Shown here: positions 45,168-58,500 of the stretch, in pieces
How the letters are laid out: every line of letters starts with the position of its first letter
Position numbering within the stretch: position 1 is the stretch's first letter
From: Poronia punctata
Lineage: Eukaryota > Ascomycota > Sordariomycetes > Xylariales > Xylariaceae
DNA: 64,000 nt
NCBI GenBank assembly: GCA_022579005.1
Contig: MU401550.1
Location: 374-64,373 of the forward strand
Direction: 5' to 3'
Notes under the pieces: model-generated
The model's input: the letters and a program-made list of their open reading frames with translations, nothing else
Told to the model about the DNA's origin: nothing
Database searches by the model: none
Position numbers and translations under genes: made by a program

Positions 45168-48100
45168 ATCCGTCTCGACTACTCCTTGTTTGCCTCCATA
45201 GACCTGACCGAGCCGTTTCCTCCTATGTATGCTATATCACGATACCTAATACCCACAAATCAGTAGCATATTTTCGCATCTTCATGGAATAGAAGTAAAC
45301 CGTGCCGCACGTGTACGTTTGTGCGTTGCCCCTCTGAGGATATGCCCTCGATTTAACCAGGCCAATTCGGTGCAGGATCCTGAGTCCTGACACGTACATA
45401 CACGTACACACCGACGCCTTGGTAAAGTTGTTCCTATTTTTATCAGCAGCCAACAGAATCTTCAAACTCATACGTTGTAGTTTAGGCTAGTGAAAGACGT
45501 TTCATAATTCATCCAGTCGACGGTAAAAGCGGCTCTGACCACTTGTGACGGAGATATGTATTTGAGGAGAGTGCGATCGACAAAGCGATGGAGAGCCCAT
45601 CAGGTTGGTAGAATTCCTCTTTGAGTGTAGAATTCCGTTGGTGACCAATGGTGCCGGACCGATAAGACCACCGACGTAAGATCCACTTGGTTCCAAGCGC
45701 AAGCCTAGCGGCTCAAGGATTCTGTGTCTAGAGTGTGTCTGGAGCCACCGGCTTGTCAACATCAAATGTTCCTGCTGCTTATGCGTGAGGATCGTTTTAG
45801 AGATCGGTGTTTTCCAGAGTAGGGGTCGATAGCTGCCGTCTAACAACAGAGGAGCTTGACGAGAGATAGTAGAGACTCCAGGGGAATTTATGATATGCCT
45901 TTCGGACAACGTGGTTGAGCTCATAGCCCTCTTACGATTTTGTAGCCACATTACCTGAATACCTAGGTACCTACAACAGTAGACCCCATGTGGAGGCAAA
46001 ACATTCGACCGCCAAAAAAGAGCCACCGCTCTGTCGCTCCTTCTTGGCGGTCAAGCAATGTCTTGGCCATTACTCGGTCCAGAGGTTTAAAGGTCCAATC
46101 ACAGCGAACCTAAAGATAAAGCTGCAGCATCTGTATCACTGTGAGGGGACAGTACACCCGCACTGTCGATATTCTAGATTGGTATCCAGCACCGTTACAA
46201 GTGATATTTCCAACATTGGAACGGAAGTTGTTGGACCTGTAACTCGACATATCTAACATGTCAATTCAAAGGTTCTTTCTTGCCTTTGAACAGATATCAT
46301 AGCAATTTGGCAAGGTGCCGAATGATATTCTTGATATGATCGCGATGACTACATGGTGGAGGGGATCCAAAGACTTGAGAATACGTTAGAAGTTGTTGGG
46401 GGAAATAAGCTTAGCCAAGCTTGCCAATGCGAGCCAAACCTGACTCCGCTAGCCTCGAGGCCACATTAGTCTCACGGTGCTCGCGCCGCTGGACGACGTA
46501 CCATTCGAGATGCTTCGTAACGATTGGATGCCGAATCCGAGTCTTCGACTCGACGCCCAGTCGTTATTTCCGATTTAATACTGATCAAACCGTTCACAGT
46601 CGTCAGAAAATACTCAATTCGCGATGTCTAAAACTGGCACGTTTGTCGCCTCTTTATGCATATACACACTATGCGCCAGCGACGTTTAAATATGTTGCAC
46701 TAAATACCCTCCTTCCTGAGGAAGAGAAGAGAGGGAGCTCCGGTTCAGTCCCGGCTTCGGCACTACCGATAGAAGCCGAGGGGTAATCAAAATATTTACA
46801 TATTTTGCGTAATGGGAACTCATCCTCTTTCAACGTTTTGCGACGGACAGTTATCTAAGTACTGTATTTAACTATCGTACCGTCTGGAATCCACCAACTA
46901 AGGTTACCACTCTACGTTTTGTCGGGGACCAAGATGACATAAGATATACCTAGTGTTCGCATCACGACGGCATAGGCCTGACAGATGACGTGAATACACT
47001 CAACCGCCCGTGTGATGAGAGTTTGATATGAAGAAAACCCCAGGCATTTATAATACTTGTACAGTAGCAAACCAAGACCACTTTCTTGAATAAGCTCAAA
47101 TGGAGTATCGGTACTCCAAGGCGACCTAGGAGTTGGTAGGGACAGCAATATGATACATGTACCGACCCGCTTCTATACATAGAAAGGGCGCCTACACTTG
47201 CACGTTCAAGTACTACTCCTATTACTTTACATGTACGTGTACACTGTTTTTCCCGGAAGATACAGTGTAAATCTACACGGCACACGTGGAACCTCGCAGC
47301 TGTGTTCAAGGGTGGTTCCGACCACATTCCCTGATGTACCAATAGCTAGGCCCTATATCGGGGAGAAACCAATATGCGTTCTAAATTGTATTTGACAATC
47401 GCTACTACCTCCCCGTGCAATGCAGACCCGTTTATGGGCTAAGGGGTCTATCCACACACAGGGGACAGGGTAGACCAGCGCTAGGTGCATATCTAATAAC
47501 TTATCAGTAGCGTCTCTCCCTCCTTCGTACGTTACTGTACGTCTCGATTACCTATCGTGAACCTCCAGTAATTTGTCGTGTGCTCCTCGACTTCCCATCG
47601 CAGCGGCCACCCGCACACCCCTCCACCCCTCACTAACAGCACCGTTGGACTGGTTACAGTGTGCCTGATGAGTCTGTAATGGCTTGAGACTCTGCCCTCT
47701 TCTCTCTCCTCCCTGTATCTTGCCTTTACCAGCAATACTTGCTACCTCCCACCAGACTATAGAACCGCTACCCGTTTCTGTCGCACATACATTATTTTCC
47801 ACCGAGTAGGACAAGTGGCTGGAGAACCGACAAGACCATCAATAAGAGGACCGGTTCTGATTTGCCCGTGGAAAGGTCAACCAAAAAAGTCCTACCGAAC
47901 TTATGCGAACGAGTTGTAGCTGTAGCTTTTTTCGCCAATAGCTTTACTACGGACTTGCAGGCGACCACTAAATTTAAAGTTTCTCGTCCTATATCGTCGA
48001 TGGTGTCTTGCACACAGGCGCCACCAAACAAAATTCGCCCGGTGTTCTCGCAAGAGCCCGTCTTTGGTCGCAAACACGCTTGTTGTCGCAATAACGCCAT

Positions 48101-48294
48101 TTCCACCGTGTATCTCCGGGGCTCTGTTTGGCACGAGTGCTATCGGTCGAACAGATAACGAGTTTACATATCGGTTTCAACAGCAGGGCTTTCTATCCGA
48201 ATAGGCTCCGTGCATACTGACCGTCAAAGATCCCACGTAAATTAAGTCGTCTTTAACAGCCGAGAAGAAGAAAAAACTTGCAATAGAATAAGGA
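45168..48294. other. 3.1-kb intergenic region, no gene recognised
   Basis: A minus-strand open frame at 45,502-45,924 (140 codons from its ATG) is free of low complexity but matches nothing I know; I leave it uncalled. A plus-strand frame at 46,421-46,786 is equally unsupported. TACGTGTAC-type motifs occur at 45,306-45,320, 45,391-45,415 and 47,230-47,245. The right end must hold the promoter of the FYVE gene. Confidence 0.5.
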
Positions 48295-49303
48295 ATGGGG
48301 ATGGCGCCGGATTTCATCATGCCTCGACTCGGTCATTCGCAATCACCCCAGAACCGACACCAGTCGCAGGTACAAAATGGCTATGCGACGCCAGGCTACC
48401 GGCCTCAGTCGACGGCACAGGGATACCAATCACAACAGGTCTCCCCGCTGAGCACTTCTAACAGCGGCTCGCCCACCTCACCTAAACCGAACCACCGCCA
48501 GGGACTACGTCCCTTGTACATGCCTGCCGTTTTACGACCGACCGAGCGCCCTTACCAACCAGGCCACGTCAACAAATATGGACCGGGTACTCAAGAACAG
48601 CCGCGGGGTCAGACACAAGGTCACGACGATGACAGGCCGGTGTCTTCGGCTAGCAGCTTCATCAGCTTACCTGGCCTCAGAGCGTGGGGCGGTTATCGCC
48701 GGCGTGCCAGTGACAGCGAGGACAGCGCCGGGACGGATTTGAATCTTGACCTCTTCCCAAAGCCGACAGCGCCACCGACGAGGCAACACTGGAAGGTAAA
48801 TCCCCACCCCCATGAACGTCTCGCTGTAGAAACCAATGTCGCCAAGGCCACATTATATATATATGCCCTAGGGTTGTTCTACTGGTAATGGAATGTACTG
48901 TAGCTAATATGAGATGTAGCCGGATCCCGAAGCCATGGTCTGCGACGAGCCGTCCTGCTTGCGCCACTTTAACACTTGGACCAGACGACATCATTGTAGA
49001 AGATGTGGCAACATTTTCTGCGATTTGCATTCCCACTTTAACATCCCCCTTGACCAGGATGCGAACTACAACCCCAGAGGGATGAAAAGCAGAGCATGTG
49101 GGCACTGTTACTCTGAGTTCCAGGCATGGTGTAGCAGGACGAATAGCCAGAGTTCAAGTGACGGCTCACCTGTCCCGCCGGGGGCTCAGACGGCTCCCAC
49201 GAGCCCCATTGCCCCTACCTCGACCGGGATAAAACTTCCTGCTGCACACCCAGCAGAGGTTGCTATGAGTGTTCCTCGAGATTGGAACTGGAGCACCTTT
49301 TAA
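48295..49303 (+). CDS. FYVE zinc-finger protein
   Basis: Two exons, 48295-48795 and 48920-49303, 294 aa. The first ~160 residues are Gln/Ser/Pro-rich and disordered. The FYVE domain spans the intron: WKPD (WxxD motif, split between Lys and Pro), VCDEPSC, then RRHHCRRCGNIFC, which is the R(R/K)HHCR basic patch that binds phosphatidylinositol 3-phosphate, and finally RACGHC. A Ser/Thr/Pro linker leads to a C-terminal SVPRDWNWSTF, which I believe is conserved in fungal orthologues. FYVE proteins act on endosomal or vacuolar membranes. The 124-nt intron has a GCTAATA branch site. Partner proteins and exact role are not evident; no other domain is present. Confidence 0.88.
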
Positions 49304-51558
49304 ACCTATTATTTCTCCCGCCCCGGCCACAGCCCCCGCTCCAGAGCCGACATGTAGGCTTGTAGCCTATACGATAGCTCTCTCGGGTGATTGGCACTAC
49401 TTAGCTAAGGATACAAATGGTTCCGGGCTCTCCTTGGGGCTTGTGTCCCCTTTAGGATTCACCTGAGGCTCAACAAAGCACGACTTACAGGGGAGGGATA
49501 CGAGGCACATTGGGGATAATCCCCGATGACGCATGAGATCAACGAATACTACATCACACATAGAAAACAGCGGGGGGTAGACCGCCGTTATACACGAAAC
49601 GTCGCATAGCACCAGGCGCAGGCATATTGTTGGATTTGCTTTTCGCGGCAGCATGCTCGTCTGCGGACAAGGGAAGACCCAGTTATAGACTCTGATGTGG
49701 CTTTCATTTCACAGTTAGGGAGCTCGCTTTCTTGGGCATGTCAACCGGTAGATGGTCAGGGAATTATGGGTGGCGTTTGGCGTTTTGGACTCGAGCATCA
49801 GCAAGTCTATGCAAGGCCTGGCGTTGTCTAGGCAGAATTCGGTTTTGTTTTTCTGTCTTTCCATATTGGGAGCTAGGTAGTCAATCTTTTGATTGTACCA
49901 GGACTCGCCTCTGACTGCTTGACATAGAGGCATGTCCCGGTTTAACAGTACATAATAGACTAATTTTCTAATACTCATAAGGGTGCCAGCTGAGGGTGCT
50001 ATATCCGGATCCATACAGGTATGATTTACCTGAGGGGCTGGCTGAGACGGAGCGGATATAATAAACGATGTTGATGCCGGGCCGCTAGTAGTGCTTGTAG
50101 TAGGTTTGATATTGCACGTGATTAACGGTCCCTCTAGACGCAACCGGAGATGACAAGTTGTTGGTACTAAGGCGGCAATGCCACCTTTTGAAGTCTACCT
50201 CGATTTTAGCATATCGGAATTAAGCACGAGAAGGCTATATCAAGTCTCGACAGACCTAGTTGGTATATCCAAGTAATACCATTCGTATGTAGATCCGTAC
50301 TAGGTAGTATGCAGGTATGCCTTATACCTATCTCCATACATGTATACTTGCCCATACCATATCAGCCTCCCCCTCCAAGGCTGCTTTGCATGTCCGTAGC
50401 CCAAGTAGGTAGATGCTATATTGATGTGCATGTATTTGCCCCTCTAATACATATGCCTAGATACAAAAGTATATAGAACAGGTACATGTATTTGCAGCCT
50501 CTTCCTGTTGTAATCAGTATTAAGTGCAGGTATAAATAGATAGTATAATAGCCAGGGCTAACACCGTCTCTACACACAACTATTATATATCCTACCTATC
50601 AGCCTTCTTTTAAGCCTTATGGTCAAGGCAATTGTTTCTTACCTTATCCACTTCTGTAGGCATGAAACTTGCCTTATGCTAAGGCTTTGTAGATTTGGAA
50701 GCGCCAGCAATACCAGTTTAAACAAAGCTTCGGTGTCAAGAGGCTAGGTATCGTAGCACAGGCAAATCCATAAAGTCAGAAAGAAAGGTGATTTGCACAG
50801 GTTTTATTGCAAGGTAGGCAGGTACCTTACTTGTATAGGAAAGCACGACGGCTACAACGCAGGTTTCAAGGCAAGTACATTAGGTAAACCATGTATCATG
50901 ATATCTGTCAAAATAAATGCTCTTCGTACCTACATGTAGGTATCTCATATCCAGTATTCACTTAGGTACTTACATCCATCACTCTTCCAAGTATACCAGC
51001 CAATATACTGTAGGGACATACATACATCACATAGCGCAGTACATGATGTATGGATGTGTGAATCCTTGGTGTTCTTAGGGAACATATAACTTTGCTTTGG
51101 ACCTGAGCAGTCCAGAATATTATTGTGATTGTTGTACTTCTAGAAGACTAACTGTTCAAACTTCTTTTGGTCTCTTCTCTCCCACCCAACATTCAAGTCA
51201 ACAGCTTAACCTGGTTCCAAGCTTATGCTTCATACATACTCTACCCATGCCCAGGTCACCATCGCCGACTCACTATAACCACATCATTCTATTATTATAG
51301 CCTGGTTTTGTCATTAGAAGCAAGCATCTTCACATCAAGCGCACAGCAAACACCCCAACAGATCATCACACAGACTTTATAGTTCTGTTCCAAAGAAGAC
51401 AGGGGTACTTTTGTTGCCATTTCCGTCGGGAACCAATCACCAAATCATCAAAATCTACTCCCATACCGTCAGATCGTCAGATCGTCAGATCGTCAGATCA
51501 GGCACGGCTCGATACCATCCAAGCAAGGGACTCTTTATATACAAGCATCAAAGCCAAC
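49304..51558. other. 2.25-kb intergenic region, possible decayed ORF
   Basis: A 142-codon minus-strand open frame (49,715-50,143) has a Thr/Ser/Pro-rich start and several cysteines but no signal peptide, family match or splice support. It may be a gene remnant. The rest (50,150-51,100) is rich in TAGGTA/TACCTA and CATGTA motifs. Tandem GTCAGATC repeats (about 51,467-51,500) lie just upstream of the next gene. Confidence 0.45.
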
Positions 51559-52990
51559 ATGGCAGGTACAAACCCCAAAGCCACCATTGACAAGAAAGGC
51601 ATGAACAACACTGTCTCGAAAGGTTCTGTCCAAATGCAAGCTACAAACGGCATGATCTCGAAGGCTTCTGCTGATGGGGAGAGCCGCGATTGGCTGGCCG
51701 ACTTGTTTGACGCGGGTCTGCCGAGCACCAACGACATCATCAGCAGGGTCGACGGCACCATTCACGATGCACAGAACAGCTCAACAAGCCTTGTTAAAGC
51801 CCAGATCGATCTTCTCAGGTAGGTGATTGCGCCTTAGTTACTGCGGAATTCTGTCTATTTAAACCCCTCTCGATTCCCATTCCCAACCTTCTTCCCTTTC
51901 CATTTCCTCCACATCTGCCCTCCCCCAGATCCTCTCTTTTCCCTTTCTTCTGTATTCGTATTGCAATACCTCCAATCTTGCTATTACAGACCATTGCAGA
52001 GGTCATACAGTCATACACCAGTGTACCTGTCTGTCATCTCTGTGTTTGTTCATTGCGCAGCTCTCAGTTTCTGCAGCAAGGCGATCCTACAGCATCTTGC
52101 AATATTGTGCAGAACGAATGCCCGGATTATTGTCCATGAGCATTCCCGAATTCACTCGGTGGTTAGCTATATTCCCTCATTGACAAACATCTCAACCTGC
52201 GCAGCCATTTCATCCTTGGCGTCTACTCCCAGCATAGCATTCTCATATATTCTGCCATTTCTACCTACTTGGAAAACTCAACTGACATTCTGTTTCAACA
52301 GCCTCGATAGCGCCGGTCAGTACGACTGCGGGGAGGTTCTGGAACCAGAACCAATGATCCGCAGCCGACTGTCGGCTGCCGCTCCGCCATTCGTGGTCCC
52401 TGGCGCTCGTAAGAGCGTCGGGGTCCGCGTGACAAACGAGGCCGGAGAAGAGGTGGACCTGGCGCAGCTGGCTGCGGCCAAGAGGGGCGTGCCCAAGAAG
52501 GACGTGCCCGCGGTCATGGCGCGGCCTGAGGACGCAGTCCGACGGCTCGCCATGGCCGAATACAAGGACGCGGGCCTTGTCCGGTGCGCTGCCTTCCTCA
52601 AGGCGGAGTTGCTCGCCCACAAGGGTGAGTGGGAGACTCCTGGTGACCAGCCCGGCATGTGGTCACCCTACAGGACCTTGCGTCTCTTTATCGTGGCGCT
52701 CCACGGTTAGTAACCTTTTGGACTTCTTACCTTCTCCGTACCATTTCTTCCTTCCTTTTACTTCTAGGATAATCAGAGAACTACTTCTAACACTATACCG
52801 ACAAACCACAGACAAGTTTCCGCCTTCGGGCGAGGCGCCCTACAACCCGGGTGTGGCTGGTTGGGTCCGCGACGTAATCGCTGCCATCGACATGGTCTGT
52901 TATATGGACATTGTCGAAACACAGTCAAGCCGGGCGGTGGAGATGCTGACCAGGGCACTCTCGGAACGCAACTCGGCCAAGAAGAACTGA
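51559..52990 (+). CDS. hypothetical fungal protein
   Basis: Three exons, 51559-51818, 52302-52705, 52812-52990, 280 aa. I do not recognise the family. Residues 1-86 are polar with SRDWLADLFDAGLPSTNDII, a likely amphipathic helix region. The middle exon is GC-rich, with VPGARKSVGVRVTNEAGEE, LAQLAAAKRG, and helical VRRLAMAEYKDAGLVRCAAFLKAELLAHKG and YRTLRLFIVALHG. The last exon is helical (VRDVIAAIDMVCYMD, AVEMLTRALSERN). No signal peptide or membrane span is seen; a soluble, mostly helical protein is likely. The first intron is 483 nt, long for this locus, so an additional small exon inside it cannot be excluded. Codon sums and phases (2, 1) agree across both junctions. Confidence 0.65.
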
Positions 52991-54145
52991 GCCACCTCCG
53001 GTCAAGTAACAAACCTCGACTTGCCTAAGATACAAGACAATCGACAATAACGCGACATGAGAAGGATAAGCCATACCCCCGGCTTTATAGTTGTTATTAG
53101 TTGGTTTGTCAGTAATAAGGTGTTGGGCGGATTACTCCTTGGTTTAGGGATGGACAGATGGCAGATAGACAGCGGGATAAGGAATGGACACAGCTGGACA
53201 GCAGGATAAGGACTGGACAACAGGACTACCTTAGTTTATAGTTTGTGCTTATTAAGGGCCTTTAGCTGTTTAATACAAGCATAACAGAAAATTCTATTAA
53301 TCTGCCTGTTGGCTTTTTTCTCTATTAACCTGCCCTACTTGTCTAAGTGAAAATATCTTATAAAATAAATAATTGTACGTGTAGTTAGGTAATAACTAAG
53401 CTGCAAAGGTATACTACGTAAGACAAGCTTTTTACTGTCCTTATTGCCGACGGAGTAAAAAGATAGACAGATAGGTAACTGGTCTATCCTAGCAAACTAT
53501 AAACCTTAGGTATATATATATAAAGACCAGGAAAGCTGCAGTTATATATATATAGTTAATACCTTACCTTGCTATCTAACAAGGGCACTTCACTTAAAAT
53601 AGCACTGTGATAGTAAACTTTAATCTTGTTTTTTTATTTATTTATTCTCCTCAGCATATGCTTGTTTATGCATAGGTATTTCAAGGTTAATACGTACAGT
53701 CCCGACTTGACTCGGGACATGCCAGCTTGTTAAACAACCTAAGCTACCTTACCTACATCTCTACTTAGTCTACATGCAATTGATTGAGCCTTGTTTCGTT
53801 GGATAATTACCTAGTAAGGACACGTGGTAAGAATTTTTCCTCATTAAAAAAACGTATTTTGATTTCTTCGTAATCTTAAACGTTACTGGCGTTGTTATAT
53901 CTTTCCTCTTTCCTCGTCTATTGAATTTCACTTCGTGATTGAGAAAGGAGTAAAGACACCTGGCTGTTTTTTTCTCTCTTTCCTTTTAACCCCGGAACTC
54001 CGTTGGCCCCAATGATGATCCCACCCGCCCAATGCAATACGTCTTGATTCTCATTGTTACTTTTTTCGTAAGCAACTCCCTCGATTAATTTGTCACTTTT
54101 TTTGATTTATATCCCCGTCGCGACTTTTGATATGAGCGCGCACGT
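52991..54145. other. 1.15-kb convergent intergenic region
   Basis: 3' flanks of the hypothetical gene and of the elongase. It has duplicated GGACAGC/GGATAAGG-type segments (53,148-53,220), TATATA tracts (53,510-53,552) and T-rich runs. No coding sequence was recognised. Confidence 0.6.
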
Positions 54146-55590
54146 CTATGCCTTCTTGCTCCTGGTCTTTACGCCGGTCGTCTGGCGGTGTTGCGGCTTC
54201 TCGGCACCGGTAGACTCATCGCTCTCCTCGACGATGACACCCTCGTTGCCCTGACCATAAACCTCGCGTTCAAGTCCACGGGCAGCATCCCAGCTGGCCT
54301 TCTCGGCGAGAGCGACGTTGCTGCGGCGGCGGTCGCCAAGGGCTTTGCCGCGGGCGCTCTGGGCCGCGCTTCGTCGAAGATAGCTTGTGATGAAGAATGA
54401 GACGAATAGGTAGGTCAGAGGAGCGAGGTAGACGACGTTCAACCAGATACCAAAGGTCTGGCCCGTGAGTTCGATGCAGTCCACCTTCTGGTACTTAGTC
54501 ACGTAGGTGGTGCCGGGCTGCTGAACAGCATTGGCAGCAGGGGAACCAGAGGCGACGGCGGCGGCACCAGCAGCCTCGGCGGCACTGTACAGAGCGTGCT
54601 TGATACCATTGACGACTCCACCGGCAGCAGCCGCTTCAGCGATGGGTACCTCGGTCTGGACGGGAACGAGCCACGAGATGAACGAGTGGACCATGGCGAC
54701 GGATCCGCCAATGATGAACTGCGAGATTTGCATCGAGGTCAGGGTGCGCTTGATGAAGGCGGGCACACGGATGTTGAATGCGGTCACAGTGTAGTAAGTA
54801 TACTATGAAATCGTCAGCAATGGCACCCTACTAGCAAGATCAAAGACAAAACACTTACCATGATGGCGTGAATAGCAGAGTTGAAGAACACAAAGATCCA
54901 GATCGGCGGGGACATGTAGCGCATACCGGCCCACATGGCCATCATAGCACCGGCATGATGATACGTCTGCAGAGTAGATCCAAGCTTGCCCTTGGCGAGA
55001 ATGATGAGGGTATCCAAGACCTCGTAGAACTTGCTGATATAGAAGAGCCAGCCGTAAAAGGCAAGGCCTTCGTTCCAGAGGCGTCCAGTCTGATGTCTGC
55101 TTGGTGTGGCTCCGGCGCCCAGTGTGCTCCAAGTGCCCAAGGATTGATCATATACCTCGGCATTGCTCAGGCCAGCAGGACCGTGCATTTTGCAGAAGCT
55201 ATCGGCGGTGGCAACCCAACCATCGGGGCCGTTGGGACTGGCGATTGTTCTCCGGAGGGCTCCAAACATACCCCACCACGTCCAGGCCGAATATACTGCT
55301 AGGAAGATATTGTGCAGGATGACAAAGGCCTTGAAGGCTCTCGTCTTGCTGATCGCCCATGGCTTCTTACCATTCGATCTGTTGTAGGCATTTAGAAGTT
55401 TGGCGGAGACTGCGTAGACGGCGGCTATCGTTAAGGGAACCTTGGGATCTAGAGCAGCCACGAATAGGTTGTCCGGTATGGTGAAAGGATAGTCGAAATG
55501 AGGTGGTGGAATCGGCGCCGGATCAGAATGCGGCGGGAATTTGAAGAGGGTTGCCGCCGGCGGCGAGGCGAAGAGGATGGGAGTAGCCAT
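54146..55590 (-). CDS. ELO-family fatty-acid elongase
   Basis: Two exons, 55590-54859 and 54802-54146, 462 aa. Several membrane segments are visible. The ELO core includes WNEGLAFYGWLFYISKFYEV, DTLIILAKGK and the LQTYHHAGAMMAMWAG box, then IHAIMYTYYTV. These 3-ketoacyl-CoA synthases condense malonyl-CoA with acyl-CoA in the ER. The histidine box is Q-x-x-H-H here instead of H-x-x-H-H, a variant reported for some Delta9-type elongases and, I believe, common in this fungal clade. The protein is longer than typical ELOs (~300 aa) because of an Ala-rich loop between two late membrane segments (ALYSAAEAAGAAAVASGSPA) and a charged C-terminal tail ending TRSKKA, whose Lys/Arg-rich end could retain it in the ER. 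Substrate chain length is not deducible. Confidence 0.88.
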
Positions 55591-58500
55591 TGTTTCGTAT
55601 CGATGTTTGTTTTTATCGACCACGACCGGCTACGCTTTCTTTTTCTCTTGGAGAGTTTTTCCGCCAGTCCAATACTTGAACGACCTTCGAAAGAGGCTAC
55701 ACTTTGTATAAGGGGCGTCGCTGAGATACTGCGCCAGACTTGGTCCGCCAAACGCAACAGAGGGGGGCCGAAATATCAGGGCTAATACGAAGTCTGACGT
55801 TTTCACCGTGGGATCGAAGAGGGGTAGAAATTGGTAAGGAAGACCTTCAAAGCAGGGAAGAAGTGAAAAAGAAATAGGTTCTAACGGACATCTCGGGCGG
55901 GATGTTGTCTCTAGATATCTGGACTTGATAAATGGGGATCACCATGTCGCGAACGGTACAAGGGGTCCCATTACAATGCTGTAACTGCAAAGGCGAGAAA
56001 AAATAATCTTCTCAATAAACGGAAAGAAGCCGCGGCTCAACTGACTATCCCCATTGGGACCCATTGCCCGCTGAATCGCGCACAATGCCTTATTACCGCC
56101 CTTGATGCCACAGGAATTACATATGCTTTGTGCGATTCCTGCGTAATCCGTCGCAGAACAACTCAACAGTTGAAGAGACTGGGTCTCGAGGTTGTGATAT
56201 CATTGGATATCTACTTCCCTAGCTGGTTAGTGGCCTGTGTTACCTTGAGGTCCCGGCCCACCACATTTTTACTAGATCGGTCTAAAAAGGAGCCGGGGGA
56301 TAGGGCGCCCAGGGATGGGGTCCGAAGCATTGGAATCAGGGGCAGAACCAGAAAATGTCGTTTTTGCACGTTTTTGATGCTTTCTGAACCAATCAACGAA
56401 CGTTGAGAACTCCCTGTTTTCTTGGCCTTCTCGCTTTCCGCGGTTCCCGGCGTTGCCTTCAATGCCACGATACAATTTCCGCTTGACATTTGAGTTTCCC
56501 TGAATGGGCATTGCTTTGTTTAGACCACAAAAAATTTCCTATTCTACAATGGCATAGCGTAATATTCGGCGTATTAAAGACTTGAATACCTATGCGAAAA
56601 CATACTACCTATATTGGCTCTATAACGACAGGTTCCATTCTTCTAAAAAGGAATTTGTAAACGACCCAATGTCGATATCACAGGCAACCCCCGGTTGCCT
56701 AGTTGGTTTGTATGTAATTATGTTTTGAACAGTGGTGGACACTAGGGCATGTAATCCAAGACCGATGGCCGAGCCCCAACAATCCGGGTTGGATTTGGTA
56801 CGTCTCTAGCGCCCGCCCTATCAGACTTGGGAGATAGCTTCCGTGTTATAATCTCTTGCATGTGATCGCGTGGATTGGAACGAACGTGAGGGCATATTTG
56901 ACACGAGAATACTATAAATGGTATCGTGGTCGAAAAGACCTTGAAAGAGGGCGGACTCATCTCGGGACGTTCGCGGGCGGCACACTGTTCGTCGAGATCG
57001 GAAACGGCAACATACGCGTACGAGACAATGTACGAGTACGTATGAGTATACAAATTACCCAAGTTACCTCACTGATACATGCAAGTTTGGACTTTGTAGG
57101 GTGGGTCAACAGTAAAAACGAAAAGTCGCATCCAACAAAACACCACAATAATGTCATCTACAAACAGCCGTAGATAGAGAATTACCTATTTTCCAGAGCT
57201 CGCCTATCTACAAACGTAGACTACTCGTAGGCAGATAATTACACAGAACTGTCACATGCAAATGCGATCCTTCTAGAACGACTTCAATTGTGCTAGAAAA
57301 CCACTATATTAGATTCTTGAGTCATGGCAATGGTGGACCGTTGGACCCTCACGATAAAAATTACCCGAGGCTTACGAGGAGCTGTCAGAAAGGCTTGTTC
57401 AATAAGCTATTTTCAACTGGATTTTAATGGTTATCCTTTTTTGACTCTGCCGTTCCGTTGCCGCAGGATCGGAGTTTATGCCGGGCATATGATAATAAAA
57501 GAAAAAGTGTTGGCTTTATCAGCGGTGAGAAAAGGGTAAACCGCTTTTTAGGTTCCCTAAAACCTAAGGTTAGGTACATCCCGTGTGCCCGTTATGCAGG
57601 GACTGAGTTTTTGTTGGGATACAGGCTGTTACCTTATCGTGTCGGATAGATACCTGCTCGATGAGTCTCCACAACTTGTGTCATTCCCTTCCGTCCATTT
57701 GTCTTTTTTTTCTTGCAATCGAGTCGGCTTGTTTGTGCTTGCTTCAATGCTTGCTTCAATGCTTGCTTGCCTCCGAGTCTCATGGGTACGGGTAAAAAGG
57801 CATGCCACAGCTCATACGAGTATATCAAATCTATCCAATAAACATGGATCTGTCGCGAGATTCTCATGTGTAAAAAGTCTTGTCCAACGTCTTTATGATG
57901 CGTTATGGACCGAACCGGGAACATATGATTTCTTATAATTGGCCGTTGAAAACACAGCATACATCATAAGACATAACAAGTTTTAAAATACCCCCAACCC
58001 AGTAAAAGTATGTAGTTTGGGCGAAGTTGCTCTGTGATGGATGGCAAATACGTACTCGTACATTGGCTGGTGTCGCCAATTCGTACTCTGTCACAGACCA
58101 ATCCCAACAATTTTCCGCGTGAGACTGGGCAGAGCGGAATGATTTCACATGTTTATCGATAAAAGCTCTCAAGTCTGGACTTTGGGGGCTGGGGTTGGTC
58201 GAGGCCAAGCTCACTCACTTTTCGCAAACTAGACCCGATGAAGATCATGATGTCTTGGCATCTCCATGTTTGAGCCTCGAACATTATCGAAAAAGGGTCC
58301 CAAGGCAGAACCCGACAACAGCAGTGGATATACCTACACGTATTACACGTACATACACGTACTCGTATGTAAAAGGGTCATCGGAGGCAAATGCTATAAA
58401 AAAGTCATCAACCTTGGCGGCTTGGGAGTTTGACGATAACAAACAAGTTGTTGTTGAAGATACCTATCTTGAACAAACGTAGCAGATACGTATTGATGAT

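Noticed and set aside
51961..52710. 249-codon frame beginning inside the intron of the hypothetical gene
   Set aside because: Its first part is intron sequence without coding character; only the part after 52,302 is coding and is joined to an upstream exon.
56128..56406. 92-codon plus-strand frame in the long intergenic region
   Set aside because: No domain, no splice-consistent continuation, and equally long frames overlap on the other strand.
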